Positions 27,166 to 38,358 of a stretch of 64,000 nucleotides of DNA are shown here, piece after piece. Each line of letters begins with the position of its first letter. Positions within the stretch are counted from its first letter, which is position 1. The DNA is from Sphingomonas sp. ERG5. GTDB taxonomy: Bacteria > Pseudomonadota > Alphaproteobacteria > Sphingomonadales > Sphingomonadaceae. The stretch spans positions 248,001 through 312,000 of the forward strand of contig NZ_JSXI01000016.1 of assembly GCF_000803065.1 (NCBI RefSeq), read 5' to 3'. Made by a program: the position numbers and the translations under genes. The notes beneath the pieces are model-generated. The model searched no databases and was not told where the DNA came from. It saw only the letters and a list, made by a program, of their open reading frames with translations.

Positions 27166-27213
27166 ACTTCGCAAACTCACTCTTCACAACTTCGCAAGTT
27201 CACATTTGCAAAA
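27166..27213. promoter_or_regulatory. Candidate regulator sites between scfR-like gene and pccB
   Basis: Three related elements lie in the 111-bp divergent gap: TTCGCAAA at 27168-27175, TTCGCAAG at 27191-27198 inside a 13-bp dyad (AACTT at 27188-27192, AAGTT at 27196-27200), and TTTGCAAA at 27205-27212. The last matches the TTTGCAAA-type motif known for RamB-like regulators. Spacing between the first two is 23 bp. Confidence 0.55.
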
Positions 27214-27260
27214 GCGCCGACTCCTTGAAAGAGAGGCCACGCACTTTGCCGGAGAGCCGC

Positions 27261-28787
27261 ATGTCGTCGACCATTGCCGAACTCGAACGCAAGCGTCAGG
27301 CGGCGCGCATGGGCGGGGGCGAGAAACGCATCGCCGCCCAGCATGCGAAGGGCAAGCTCACCGCGCGCGAGCGGCTCGACGTGCTGCTTGACGAAGGGTC
27401 GTTCGAGGAGCTCGATATGTATGTCGAGCATAATTGCGTCGATTTCGGCATGCAGGACCAGATTATCCCCGGTGACGGCGTGGTCACGGGCTCGGGCACG
27501 ATCAACGGCCGGCTGGTCTTCGTGTTCAGCCAGGACTTCACCGTGTTCGGCGGCAGCCTCAGCGAACGCCACGCGCAGAAAATCTGCAAGGTCATGGACA
27601 CCGCGCTGAAAGTCGGCGCGCCGGTCATCGGCCTCAACGATTCCGGCGGCGCGCGCATCCAAGAGGGTGTCGCTTCGCTCGGCGGCTATGCCGAGGTGTT
27701 CCAGCGCAATGTACTGGCCAGCGGTGTCGTGCCGCAGATTTCGCTGATCATGGGGCCATGCGCGGGTGGCGCCGTCTATTCCCCCGCCATGACCGACTTC
27801 ATCTTCATGGTGAAGGACAGCTCCTATATGTTCGTCACTGGCCCCGACGTGGTGAAGACCGTGACCAACGAGATCGTCACCCAGGAGGAGCTTGGCGGTG
27901 CGGTGACGCACACCACCAAGTCGGGCGTGGCCGATGTCGCGTTCGAGAATGATATCGAGGCGCTGCTCGCGGCCCGCGACTTCGTGGACTTCCTGCCCGC
28001 GTCGAACCGCGAAACCCCGCCCGAACGCCCCAGCTCGGACCCGTGGGACCGGATCGAGGAAAGTCTCGACACGCTGATCCCGGCCAGCGCCAACCAGCCC
28101 TATGACATGCATGAGCTGATCCGGAAGACCGTCGACGAAGGCGACTTCTTCGAGGTGCAGCCGACCCATGCCGCAAATATCATCATCGGCTTTGGCCGGA
28201 TCGAGGGCCGTACGATCGGCATTGTCGCCAATCAGCCGATGGTGCTGGCCGGCTGCCTCGACATTAATTCGTCGAAGAAAGCCGCGCGCTTCGTGCGCTT
28301 CTGCGATGCGTTCGAGATTCCGATCGTGACGTTCGTCGACGTGCCCGGCTTTCTGCCCGGCACCAGCCAGGAACTGAACGGCATCATCAAGCATGGCGCG
28401 AAACTGCTTTTCGCCTATGCCGAAGCGACCGTGCCCAAGATCACCGTGATCACGCGCAAGGCTTATGGCGGCGCGTACGACGTGATGGCCTCGAAGCATT
28501 TGCGCGGCGATCTCAATTATGCCTGGCCGACCGCCGAAATCGCGGTGATGGGCGCGAAGGGCGCGGTCGAGATCATCTTCCGCGGCAAGACCCCGGAGGA
28601 AATCGCCGCGCGGACCGCAGAATATGAGGCGCGCTTCGCCAATCCGTTCGTCGCCGCATCGAAGGGCTTTATCGATGAGGTGATCCAGCCGCACTCGACC
28701 CGGCGGCGCGTTGCGCTAGGGTTGCGCAAGCTGCGGGGCAAGGCACTCGAGAACCCGTGGAAGAAGCACGACAACATTCCGCTTTGA
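27261..28787 (+). CDS. pccB: Propionyl-CoA carboxylase, beta (carboxyltransferase) subunit
   Basis: This 508-residue carboxyltransferase has two crotonase-fold halves with [17 protein letters not shown] at the N-terminus, [24 protein letters not shown] and [13 protein letters not shown] in the first, and [22 protein letters not shown] and [10 protein letters not shown] in the second. With PccA it carboxylates propionyl-CoA to (S)-methylmalonyl-CoA. The ATG at 27261 follows GGAGAGCCGC; the much longer open frame upstream is antisense to the regulator and is rejected. It is the first gene of the propionyl-CoA run. Confidence 0.96.
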   Translation: MSSTIAELERKRQAARMGGGEKRIAAQHAKGKLTARERLDVLLDEGSFEELDMYVEHNCVDFGMQDQIIPGDGVVTGSGTINGRLVFVFSQDFTVFGGSLSERHAQKICKVMDTALKVGAPVIGLNDSGGARIQEGVASLGGYAEVFQRNVLASGVVPQISLIMGPCAGGAVYSPAMTDFIFMVKDSSYMFVTGPDVVKTVTNEIVTQEELGGAVTHTTKSGVADVAFENDIEALLAARDFVDFLPASNRETPPERPSSDPWDRIEESLDTLIPASANQPYDMHELIRKTVDEGDFFEVQPTHAANIIIGFGRIEGRTIGIVANQPMVLAGCLDINSSKKAARFVRFCDAFEIPIVTFVDVPGFLPGTSQELNGIIKHGAKLLFAYAEATVPKITVITRKAYGGAYDVMASKHLRGDLNYAWPTAEIAVMGAKGAVEIIFRGKTPEEIAARTAEYEARFANPFVAASKGFIDEVIQPHSTRRRVALGLRKLRGKALENPWKKHDNIPL

Positions 28788-28809
28788 CTTTTCCGTGGAG
28801 GTAGAACCC

Positions 28810-29376
28810 ATGCTCCCATTCCTTCTGCTCGCCCTGCAAGCGGCCGCGCCGGCTCCCGTCGCGGCTCCCCCACCTCCGGCGCCACCGGCACCGGCAGCGC
28901 CTGTCCCCTGGGCGATACGTGAGCGCACCGACGCCGCGGGGGTGGCGACGACGACGACCTCGGTCATCGCGCGCGATGGATCGTCGCGCCTGGTCGTGAA
29001 GTGCGATCGCGGCGCCGAATCGATCGTGTCGGTGCAATTCATCACCAAACAGACATTGCAGATCGCCGCCGACAGTGGCGAGTTCGCCGACAAGCAGGTC
29101 GCGATGCGCTTCAACAATGGCCCGGCGATCGCCGATGGCTGGCAGTTTCGCGGTAGTGCCGCTTTCATCGCCGGCGCCACGCCCGTCACCGCGCTGACCA
29201 CCGGGCTGGCCAAGGCCAAGACGATCACGGTCGAAACCACCAACGCGACCAACTTCGCCTTCTCCGCGACCTTTGACGGCCCGGCGACCGATGCCCCGAT
29301 CCGCCAGGTGCTCACGGCTTGCGGTTACACGCTCGGCACGGTGCCGCCGCCGCCCGCACCGCCGGCCAAGAAGTGA
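28810..29376 (+). CDS. Exported Pro/Ala-rich hypothetical protein
   Basis: This 188-residue protein begins with a signal peptide (MLPFLLLALQAAAPAPVAA) after GGAGG, followed by a Pro/Ala linker, a beta-rich domain (residues about 45-175) with Cys in VVKCDRGAE and LTACGY, and a Pro-rich tail. It may have an immunoglobulin-like or invasion-associated fold, but I do not recognise the family. It lies 22 bp after pccB and its stop overlaps the epimerase start, so it belongs to the operon although no link to propionate is apparent. Confidence 0.75.
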   Translation: MLPFLLLALQAAAPAPVAAPPPPAPPAPAAPVPWAIRERTDAAGVATTTTSVIARDGSSRLVVKCDRGAESIVSVQFITKQTLQIAADSGEFADKQVAMRFNNGPAIADGWQFRGSAAFIAGATPVTALTTGLAKAKTITVETTNATNFAFSATFDGPATDAPIRQVLTACGYTLGTVPPPPAPPAKK

Positions 29377-29807
29377 CGTCGGCGACAGTGACGCTGGGCC
29401 GTCTCAATCATGTCGGGGTCGCGACGCCATCGATCGAAAAATCGATCGAGACCTATCGCACATTGCTCGGCGCGACCGTGATCGGCGCGCCGTTCGACTT
29501 GCCTGCGCAGGGCGTGAAAGTGTGCTTCATCGATACGCCCAACACGCAGATCGAGTTGATCGAGCCTTATGACGACAGCTCGCCGATCGCCGGCTTCCTG
29601 AAGAAGAATCCGGCGGGTGGGCAGCATCATGTCTGTTTCGAAGTGCCCGATATCCATGCGGCGGTCGCTGACCTGAAGGCGAAGGGCGCAACGGTGCTGG
29701 GTGAGCCGCGCATCGGCGCACACGGCACGCCGATCGTCTTCGTCCATCCGAAGGATTTCGGCGGGATGCTGGTCGAGCTGATGGAAACGCCCGCCGGCGG
29801 TCATTGA
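29373..29807 (+). CDS. mce: Methylmalonyl-CoA epimerase
   Basis: This 144-residue member of the VOC/glyoxalase fold has LGRLNHVGVATPSIEKS (metal His), QHHVCFEVPDI and a C-terminal MLVELME (metal Glu), the features of methylmalonyl-CoA epimerase, which interconverts the S and R epimers between PCC and the mutase. I choose the GTG at 29373, which forms a GTGA overlap with the preceding stop; a GTG at 29388 would also give a family-like N-terminus. Confidence 0.9.
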   Translation: MTSATVTLGRLNHVGVATPSIEKSIETYRTLLGATVIGAPFDLPAQGVKVCFIDTPNTQIELIEPYDDSSPIAGFLKKNPAGGQHHVCFEVPDIHAAVADLKAKGATVLGEPRIGAHGTPIVFVHPKDFGGMLVELMETPAGGH

Positions 29808-29817
29808 GACGGAGAAG

Positions 29818-30606
29818 ATGGTGCCTGAATTCGAAACGATCCTGACCGAGCGGCGCGGCGACGTGCTGCTGATCACGCTCAACCGGCCCGAGCGGCTCAA
29901 CGCCGCGCCGCCGCAAATGGCGGACGATATCGGCGCTGTACTCGACCATCTCGACGGCGCACGCGCGGTCGTCATCACCGGCGCGGGCCGTGCCTTTTGC
30001 TCCGGCGCCGACCTGCAAGCGCGGGGTGGGGGATCGATCAGCGGTGGGCGCCGGTCCTACAATGCGCTGACCCGCCACTATAATCCGACGATGATCAAGC
30101 TGGCCGAACTCGACGTGCCGATCGTCACGGCGGTCAACGGTCCCGCCGCGGGTATTGGCTGTTCGATCGCCTTGTGCGGTGATTTCGTGCTCGCCGGTCG
30201 CTCGGCCTATTTCCTCCAGGCGTTCGTCAATATCGGTCTGGTGCCCGATGGCGGCGCGTCCTGGATGTTGACCCGGCTGGTCGGCAAGGCACGCGCGACC
30301 GAAATGATGCTGCTCGGCGAGAAGATCGGCGCGGAGAAAGCCGAAAGCTGGGGCCTGATCCACAAATGCGTCGACGATGCGGTATTGCTCGACGAAGCGC
30401 TGGCGCTGGCCGACCGGCTCGCCGCCGGCCCGAGCCTCGCGCTTGGCATCATGCGCCGCAACATCGCTGCCGCGATGGACGGCACTTATGCCGAGGCGCT
30501 GACGCGCGAGGCCAATGGCCAGCGCATTGCCGGCGACAGTGCCGATGCGATGGAGGGGGGGGTGTCCTTCCTGCAGAAGCGCAAACCCAGCTTCAAGGGC
30601 GTCTGA
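29818..30606 (+). CDS. Enoyl-CoA hydratase/isomerase family protein (PaaG-like)
   Basis: This 262-residue crotonase has LNRPERLNA, the oxyanion-hole segment ITGAGRAFCSGADL, VNGPAAGIGCSIALCGDF and IGLVPDGGASWMLTRLVG. The Asp at residue 144, where hydratases carry the second catalytic Glu, is typical of the PaaG-type isomerases. GGAGAAG precedes the ATG, 10 bp after mce. It probably acts on a branched or unsaturated acyl-CoA feeding the propionyl-CoA route, which is inferred from context. Confidence 0.88.
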   Translation: MVPEFETILTERRGDVLLITLNRPERLNAAPPQMADDIGAVLDHLDGARAVVITGAGRAFCSGADLQARGGGSISGGRRSYNALTRHYNPTMIKLAELDVPIVTAVNGPAAGIGCSIALCGDFVLAGRSAYFLQAFVNIGLVPDGGASWMLTRLVGKARATEMMLLGEKIGAEKAESWGLIHKCVDDAVLLDEALALADRLAAGPSLALGIMRRNIAAAMDGTYAEALTREANGQRIAGDSADAMEGGVSFLQKRKPSFKGV

Positions 30607-30615
30607 GACCCGGCC

Positions 30616-31212
30616 GTGGCGATCGCTTATTATCTTTCCCACCCGCAGGTCAGGGTCGATCCGGCAGTCCCGGTCCCCGATTGGGGGTTGTCGGACGCCG
30701 GCCGTGAGCGGCTGTCCGCGCTTGCGGGTCGCGAGTGGCTGGCAACTGTCCGCCGCATCGTTTCGAGCGGAGAGCGCAAGGCAATCGAAACGGCGGAGAT
30801 CCTCGCCCCGATGACCGGCGCCATGGTCGAAGTGGTTGCCGCCATGCACGAGAATGACCGCTCCGCGACCGGCTTTCTGCCACCCGACGAGTTCGAGGCG
30901 ACCGCCGACCAGTTCTTCGCGCAGCCCGGGCAATCGGTCCGCGGCTGGGAACGCGCGGTCGATGCGCAGGCCCGTATCGCGCGTGCCGTCCGGCGCAGCC
31001 TGTCGGATCGCGCCGATGACGAAACGATCCTGTTCGTTGGTCATGGCGGCGTCGGCACGCTGCTGAAATGCGCCATCACCGGCGACCCGATCGACCGACG
31101 CCACGATCAGGTGGCGGCAGGCGGCCACCCCGGCGGGGGTAATGTGCATGCGTTCGAAGCCGATTTTTCGGCATCGCGCTTCGGCTGGACAGCCATGGAA
31201 GTGCTGGCATGA
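30616..31212 (+). CDS. Histidine phosphatase family protein with altered RHG motif
   Basis: This 198-residue protein of the phosphoglycerate-mutase-like fold has YYLSHPQV where the catalytic RHG should be (His9 kept, Arg replaced by Ser). It keeps SSGERKAIETAEIL and FVGHGGVGTLL (second catalytic His). A start at GTG 30616 is supported by position, 9 bp after the crotonase stop, although no strong ribosome binding site is visible. The SHP variant occurs in a proteobacterial subfamily. Phosphatase activity without the Arg is uncertain. Its stop overlaps the exonuclease start. Confidence 0.82.
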   Translation: MAIAYYLSHPQVRVDPAVPVPDWGLSDAGRERLSALAGREWLATVRRIVSSGERKAIETAEILAPMTGAMVEVVAAMHENDRSATGFLPPDEFEATADQFFAQPGQSVRGWERAVDAQARIARAVRRSLSDRADDETILFVGHGGVGTLLKCAITGDPIDRRHDQVAAGGHPGGGNVHAFEADFSASRFGWTAMEVLA

Positions 31213-31744
31213 AGGCGCATGTCATCGTCGATTGCGAAGCATCCGGCCCATGTCCCGGCTTTGGCAGCATGATCTGTTTTGGCGCTTTCGTCGCCGAAGC
31301 GGCTTTGTCGCGCGGCTGGCGTTCTGCAACGATCCAACCTTATTCCGACGTGCATAACGACGCTGCCTATGCGTCGATTGGCATGACTCATGAGCGCCAC
31401 GTTGCCGAAGCGACGCAGAACCTTGCGACCGCGATGATTGAATTCAACCATTGGCTGACGACGCTGGATGCCGATCGTGTCGTGTTCTGGTCGGACAATC
31501 CGGCGTTCGACTGGCAATGGATCAACCACGGCTTCTCGATGGCCGGTATCGCCAATCCTTTTGGCTTTTCGGCACGCCGGATCGGTGATCTTTACGCCGG
31601 CCTGACCGCCAATTTCGGCAATACGCAGGGCTGGAAGAAACTGCGCCAGACCGTGCATGATCACGATCCGCTCAATGATGCCAGGGGCAATGCCGAAGCG
31701 CTTGTCGCGATCCTGCGCGACCATAATCAGTTGGAAAAGCTGAG

Positions 31745-31748
<4 letters not shown>
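31209..31748 (+). CDS. DEDD-type 3'-5' exoribonuclease-like protein
   Basis: This 179-residue protein has the acidic residues of DEDDh exonucleases: IVDCEASG (Asp8, Glu10), DNPAFDW (Asp101) and [14 protein letters not shown] (His152, Asp157). The layout matches the Rv2179c-like exoribonuclease domain (PF16473). It overlaps the phosphatase by ATGA at its start and the mutase at its end, so three genes are translationally coupled. Why an RNase is placed in a propionate operon is unclear. Confidence 0.8.
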
Positions 31749-33894
<2,146 letters not shown>

Positions 33895-33898
<4 letters not shown>

Positions 33899-35010
33899 GT
33901 GATACACTGACCGCCCGTCATCCTCGCGAAAGCGGAGATCCCGCTTCTTCTTCCTGTGACGATTCCACCCAGATCCAAGGCAGCGGGATCCCCGCTTTCG
34001 CGAGGATGACGGGGGACGTCCGCACTGACTGGACCCGCGCCGAAATCGCCGCGCTGTTCGACCTTCCGTTTGATGACCTCGTCTTCCGCGCCCAGACCGT
34101 TCACCGCGCGCACCACGCGGCGGGCGAAGTGCAGCTCTGCACCCTGCTCTCGATCAAGACCGGCGGCTGTCCGGAGGATTGCGGCTATTGCTCGCAATCC
34201 GCTTCCGCCGACAGCGGCGTGAAGGCGACCAAGCTGATGGATCCGCGCGCCGTGCTGCAAATGGCGGCGCAGGCAAAGGACAGCGGCAGCCAGCGCTTCT
34301 GCATGGGCGCCGCGTGGCGCAACCCCAAGGATCGCGACATGCCGGCAATCATCGAAATGGTGAAGGGGGTGCGCCAGATGGGCCTGGAAACCTGCATGAC
34401 GCTTGGCATGCTCACCCCGTCACAGGCGGAGATGCTCGCCGAGGCGGGGCTCGATTACTACAACCATAATATCGACACCTCGCCCGAGCGTTACGATCAG
34501 GTCATCACTACGCGCACCTTCGCCGACCGGCTGGATACGCTGGAGAATGTGCGCAGCGCGGGCATCAATGTCTGCTCCGGCGGGATCGTCGGCATGGGCG
34601 AGACGCGCGCCGATCGCGTCGGTTTCGTCCATGCTCTGGCGACCTTGCCCCGGCATCCCGAAAGCGTACCGGTCAATGCGCTGATCCCGATCAAGGGCAC
34701 CGTGCTGGGCAACATGCTCGCCGACACGCCGCTGGCCAAGATCGACGACATCGAATTCGTCCGCACCGTCGCGGTTGCACGCATCACCATGCCGATGAGC
34801 ATGGTGCGCCTGTCGGCGGGCCGCGAAAGCATGTCCGATGCGACTCAGGCGCTGTGCTTCATGGCTGGCGCGAATTCGATCTTCACCGGCGACAAGTTGC
34901 TCACCAGCGGCAATGCCGGCGACGATGCCGACGCGGCCATGTTCGCCCGGCTCGGCCTGCGACCGATGCAGGGCGCGGAACCGATGCGGAAGGAAAAGAC
35001 ATGCTGCTGA
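33895..35010 (+). CDS. bioB: Biotin synthase with repeat-derived N-terminal insert
   Basis: This 371-residue radical SAM enzyme converts dethiobiotin to biotin. The cluster motif CPEDCGYC gives Cys92, Cys96 and Cys99; in E. coli BioB these are at 53, 57 and 60. The excess is residues about 7-40, encoded by a palindromic repeat (RHPRESGDP... then [10 protein letters not shown]). The family N-terminus resumes at [20 protein letters not shown] keep the ATG at 33895 because it forms ATGA with the mutase stop. An internal ATG at 34006, in the distal arm of the repeat, would give a normal-length BioB (334 residues). BioB beside pccA suits supply of the carboxylase cofactor. Confidence 0.93.
33914..34013. 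repeat. REP-type palindromic repeat inside the bioB coding sequence
   Basis: Two 32-nt arms (33914-33945 and 33982-34013) are inverted copies with one mismatch, separated by 36 nt. The core CTCGCGAAAGCGG is a sphingomonad intergenic repeat type. Here it begins 17 nt after the bioB start codon and is translated without a stop. Confidence 0.88.
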
Positions 35011-35372
35011 TCGCCTCGCTGCTCGCCGCAGCGCCGCTCAATTGCGCCGATCCGCAAACTCAGGCCGACATGACGCAATGCGCTGGCAGCGCGGCGCAGC
35101 GCGCCGATGCCGAGATGACCCGGCAATGGACCGCGACCTATGCCTATATGAAGCGGCGCGATGCGCAGAACACGTCGCGCGGCGGCGGTTTCGGCTATGC
35201 CCCGGCGCTGCTGGCGAGCCAGCGCGCCTGGCTGAAGTTTCGCGATACCCAGTGCGTGATCGAGGGCGGCCAGTTCGCTGGCGGTTCGGCGCAACCCATG
35301 GCGCAGGCGCAGTGCAAGGCGCGGCTGAGCGGGGCACGGACGGCGCAGTTGCGCGAGTTGGTGTGGAAGTGA
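35001..35372 (+). CDS. LprI-like (DUF1311) exported protein
   Basis: This 123-residue protein begins with a short signal peptide ([16 protein letters not shown]) after AGGAAAAGAC. It has the DUF1311/LprI pattern: [25 protein letters not shown], then [13 protein letters not shown] and a Cys near QAQCKARL. Members include lysozyme inhibitor LprI. It overlaps the end of bioB by 10 bp, so it rides on that transcript. Confidence 0.85.
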   Translation: MLLIASLLAAAPLNCADPQTQADMTQCAGSAAQRADAEMTRQWTATYAYMKRRDAQNTSRGGGFGYAPALLASQRAWLKFRDTQCVIEGGQFAGGSAQPMAQAQCKARLSGARTAQLRELVWK

Positions 35373-35421
35373 GGGCAGGATTGATCTTCGCCGCCGCCCT
35401 GCAGATCCGAGCGATAGCAGC

Positions 35422-35649
35422 GTGAGCGGTGGCAAGATTATTGCCGTTGGAGCGATCACCTTTGCGTTCGTGATCCTGACTGGCCTTGTATTCGGGTTCA
35501 GCCAAATGGGAGATTGCTTCCCCGAGCCACAGGCGATGCGACAGTGTCTCGACGGCAAGGAAGGCGCCGGTCAGCTCATTCTGGCCATGTCGGCCAGTCT
35601 CTATCTGGTGTCGCTGTGGCTCCTATTCCGTCGACGAAAAGCTAGCTGA
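35422..35649 (+). CDS. Small membrane protein of unknown function
   Basis: This 75-residue protein has two predicted membrane helices (IIAVGAITFAFVILTGLVFGF and LILAMSASLYLVSLWLLF) around a polar loop with two Cys (MGDCFPEPQAMRQCLDG), and an Arg-rich tail. GTG start. GC is below that of the flanking pathway genes. No recognised family. Confidence 0.6.
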   Translation: MSGGKIIAVGAITFAFVILTGLVFGFSQMGDCFPEPQAMRQCLDGKEGAGQLILAMSASLYLVSLWLLFRRRKAS

Positions 35650-35743
35650 TGTTCAAGAAAATCCGCCATTCACAAATCGCGTTGTGCGCATCGGGACGGA
35701 CCTTGCCGTCGCCTGGGTTCATTGCGATGCGGGGCGCGGCTGA

Positions 35744-36292
35744 GTGAAGCGTGCATGCCTCATCCTTGCCGCGACTTGCGTCTTGGCCGTCGGCGGTTGC
35801 ACGAACGGATCAGACTCATCGTCGATTCCGGCTCTGTCCGTTACAGACTTGAACGGTAACGCGACGAAGATTGCGCGTTTTGTTGAGCGGCAATGCTTCG
35901 GCCCCGTTGATGATCTGGGCGAGTTTGAGGCTGACCTCAAGACCATCGGCTGGAAGGCAGGCAGGACGCACACCGCAAACGCGGCCAATCCGCTTGAGCT
36001 TGATGTCTGGGAACTGCCAAACGCAGAGCTCCTTCGCGGTCAGTCTGTCAAGGGCGTCTGGACTTGTGCGTTGATGGTCAAGCCCGCCGTCGCACCCGCT
36101 CTCAATGAGATGAGAAGCGCACTCTCGCACGTAACGAAACATGCGCCGGACAAGAACGAAGAATGGTGGTGGACGCCTTCGCTCACTCGCCGATTGCATC
36201 TGACTGCTGACCGCGAGGCCGGTCCAGCTGCGACCATGCTAATTAACGTTGAAATCTATCGCTTGCCCTGGTGGCGAGGCGTGCTGGAGTAA
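35744..36292 (+). CDS. Lipoprotein of unknown function
   Basis: This 182-residue protein has a lipoprotein signal (MKRACLILAATCVLAVGGC, lipobox LAVGGC with Cys19) and a soluble domain with FVERQCFGPVDDLGEFE and WTCALMVK. GTG start at 35744. Base composition is distinctly lower in GC than bioB and pccA on either side, which points to inserted DNA. No recognised family. It ends 5 bp before pccA. Confidence 0.72.
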   Translation: MKRACLILAATCVLAVGGCTNGSDSSSIPALSVTDLNGNATKIARFVERQCFGPVDDLGEFEADLKTIGWKAGRTHTANAANPLELDVWELPNAELLRGQSVKGVWTCALMVKPAVAPALNEMRSALSHVTKHAPDKNEEWWWTPSLTRRLHLTADREAGPAATMLINVEIYRLPWWRGVLE

Positions 36293-36297
36293 TTCGC

Positions 36298-38316
36298 GTG
36301 TTCAAGAAAATCCTGGTCGCCAATCGCGGCGAAATCGCCTGTCGCGTTATGCGCACCGCCAAGAAGATGGGCATCGCCACGGTCGCGGTCTATTCCGACG
36401 CCGATGCGCGCGCGCCGCATGTGCTGATGGCCGATGAAGCCGTCCGGCTCGGGCCGCCGCCGGCGGGCGAAAGCTATCTGCTCGCCGATCTGATCCTGCT
36501 CGCGGCGAAGGAAACCGGCGCGGACTGCATCCATCCCGGTTACGGCTTCCTGTCCGAGCGCGAGAGCTTCGCCAAGGCCTGTGCCGAGGCCGGCATCGCC
36601 TTTGTCGGCCCGCCGCCCAAGGCCATCGCCGCGATGGGCGACAAGATCGAATCCAAGAAGCTGGCCAAGGCCGCCGGCGTCAATGTCGTGCCCGGTTTCC
36701 TGGGCGAGATCGCCGACACCGATGAAGCGGTGAAGATTGCCTCCGACATCGGCTATCCGGTGATGATGAAGGCATCGGCCGGTGGTGGCGGCAAGGGCAT
36801 GCGGCTGGCTTATAGCGAACAGGATGTGCGCGAAGGGTTCGAGGCGACCAAGCGCGAAGGGCTTGCCAGTTTCGGCGACGACCGCGTGTTCATCGAGAAA
36901 TTCATCGAAAGCCCGCGCCACATCGAAATTCAGGTGATGGGCGATCAACACGGCAACATCGTCTATCTCGGCGAGCGCGAATGCTCGATCCAGCGCCGTC
37001 ACCAGAAGGTGGTCGAGGAGGCGCCATCGCCCTTCGTCACGCCCGAAATGCGCAAGAGCATGGGCGAGCAGGCCGTCGCACTGGCGCGTGCGGTCGGCTA
37101 TTTTTCCGCCGGCACGGTCGAACTGATCGTCTCGGGTGCCGACACCACGGGGCAGGGCTTCTACTTCCTCGAAATGAACACGCGTTTGCAGGTCGAACAC
37201 CCGGTGACCGAAGCGATCACGGGCCTTGACCTGGTTGAGCTGATGATCCGTGTTGCCGCCGGCGAACCGCTCGGCTTCACGCAGGACGATGTCACGTTGA
37301 CCGGCTGGGCGATCGAGAATCGCGTTTACGCCGAGGATCCCTATCGCGGCTTTCTGCCGTCGATCGGCCGGCTGGTGCGCTACAATCCGCCCGAAGATGC
37401 GCGGCCGGCCTATGGCAAGGTCAAGGCCGATGGCGGTGCCTATGTCCGCGTCGATGACGGCGTGCGCGAGGGCGGCGAAGTGTCGATGTTCTACGACCCG
37501 ATGATCGCCAAGCTGATCACCTGGGCGCCGACCCGGATCGCGGCGATCGACCAGCAGATCGCTGCGCTCGACGCGTTCGAGATCGAGGGACCGGGCAACA
37601 ATATCGATTTCGTCTCGGCGCTGATGCAGCACCCGCGTTTTCGCGATGGGAATATCACCACCGGCTTCATCGCCGAGGAATATCCCGACGGTTTCCACGG
37701 TGCGCCCGCCAGCGCCGATCTGTTGCGCAGCCTGTCGGCGATCGCCGCCTTTGCCGCTACGGCGGAAGCGGATCGCGCGCGCCGCATCGACGGCCAACTG
37801 GGCAAGCGCTTGCGCCCGCCCGCCGACTGGTCGGTCAGGATCGATGGTACCGACCATGATGTGTCGATCTCGACTGACGGTGTCATCGTCGATGGTGAAG
37901 AACTCGACATCGCGCTCGAATATACCCCCGGCGATCGCGTCGTGCAGGCCGAGATTGGCGACGAAGATCTGTCGGTGCGCATTGCCCGCACCCGTGGCGG
38001 CTTCAGGCTGACCGCGCGCGGTGCGGCGCACGTGGTTCGCGTCCTGCCCGCGCATGTCGCGCCCTATGCCGAGCATTTGATCGAGAAGATCCCGCCCGAT
38101 CTGTCGAAATTCCTGCTTTGTCCGATGCCCGGCCTGTTGATGCGGCTTGACGTCGCGGCCGGCGACAAGGTCGAGGCCGGTCAGCCGCTTGCGGTGGTCG
38201 AGGCGATGAAGATGGAAAACATTCTGCGCGCGGAAAAGGCCGGCACGGTGAAGACGGTCAATGCCCAACCAGGCGACAGCCTGGCCGTGGACGCCGTGAT
38301 CCTGGAAATGGAATAA
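36298..38316 (+). CDS. pccA: Propionyl-CoA carboxylase, alpha (biotin carboxylase) subunit
   Basis: This 672-residue protein has a biotin carboxylase domain (KKILVANRGEIACRV, then ATP-grasp GGGGKGMR, EMNTRLQVEHPVTE), a BT linker domain, and a C-terminal biotinyl domain with VVEAMKMEN, where Lys638 carries biotin. It uses ATP and bicarbonate to carboxylate biotin for PccB. GTG 36298 is chosen as start: GGAG lies 10 nt upstream and the encoded FKKILVANRGE is the family N-terminus. It ends the propionyl-CoA run and is followed by a strong terminator. Confidence 0.96.
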   Translation: MFKKILVANRGEIACRVMRTAKKMGIATVAVYSDADARAPHVLMADEAVRLGPPPAGESYLLADLILLAAKETGADCIHPGYGFLSERESFAKACAEAGIAFVGPPPKAIAAMGDKIESKKLAKAAGVNVVPGFLGEIADTDEAVKIASDIGYPVMMKASAGGGGKGMRLAYSEQDVREGFEATKREGLASFGDDRVFIEKFIESPRHIEIQVMGDQHGNIVYLGERECSIQRRHQKVVEEAPSPFVTPEMRKSMGEQAVALARAVGYFSAGTVELIVSGADTTGQGFYFLEMNTRLQVEHPVTEAITGLDLVELMIRVAAGEPLGFTQDDVTLTGWAIENRVYAEDPYRGFLPSIGRLVRYNPPEDARPAYGKVKADGGAYVRVDDGVREGGEVSMFYDPMIAKLITWAPTRIAAIDQQIAALDAFEIEGPGNNIDFVSALMQHPRFRDGNITTGFIAEEYPDGFHGAPASADLLRSLSAIAAFAATAEADRARRIDGQLGKRLRPPADWSVRIDGTDHDVSISTDGVIVDGEELDIALEYTPGDRVVQAEIGDEDLSVRIARTRGGFRLTARGAAHVVRVLPAHVAPYAEHLIEKIPPDLSKFLLCPMPGLLMRLDVAAGDKVEAGQPLAVVEAMKMENILRAEKAGTVKTVNAQPGDSLAVDAVILEME

Positions 38317-38319
38317 GCA

Positions 38320-38351
38320 AAAGGGGCCGGTGGAATGCCGCCGGCCCCTTT
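38320..38351. terminator. Bidirectional rho-independent terminator after pccA
   Basis: An 11-bp GC-rich stem flanked by A and T runs (AAAGGGGCCGG 38320-38330, CCGGCCCCTTT 38341-38351) closes a short loop. It lies between convergent pccA and the DUF2846 gene and fits both strands. Confidence 0.85.
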
Positions 38352-38358
38352 CGGTTTC

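Noticed and set aside
26250..27260. A long open frame leading into pccB in the same frame (845 residues in total)
   Set aside because: It is antisense to the well-supported regulator gene, its translation is low-complexity Arg/His-rich, and pccB has a ribosome binding site and the family N-terminus at 27261.
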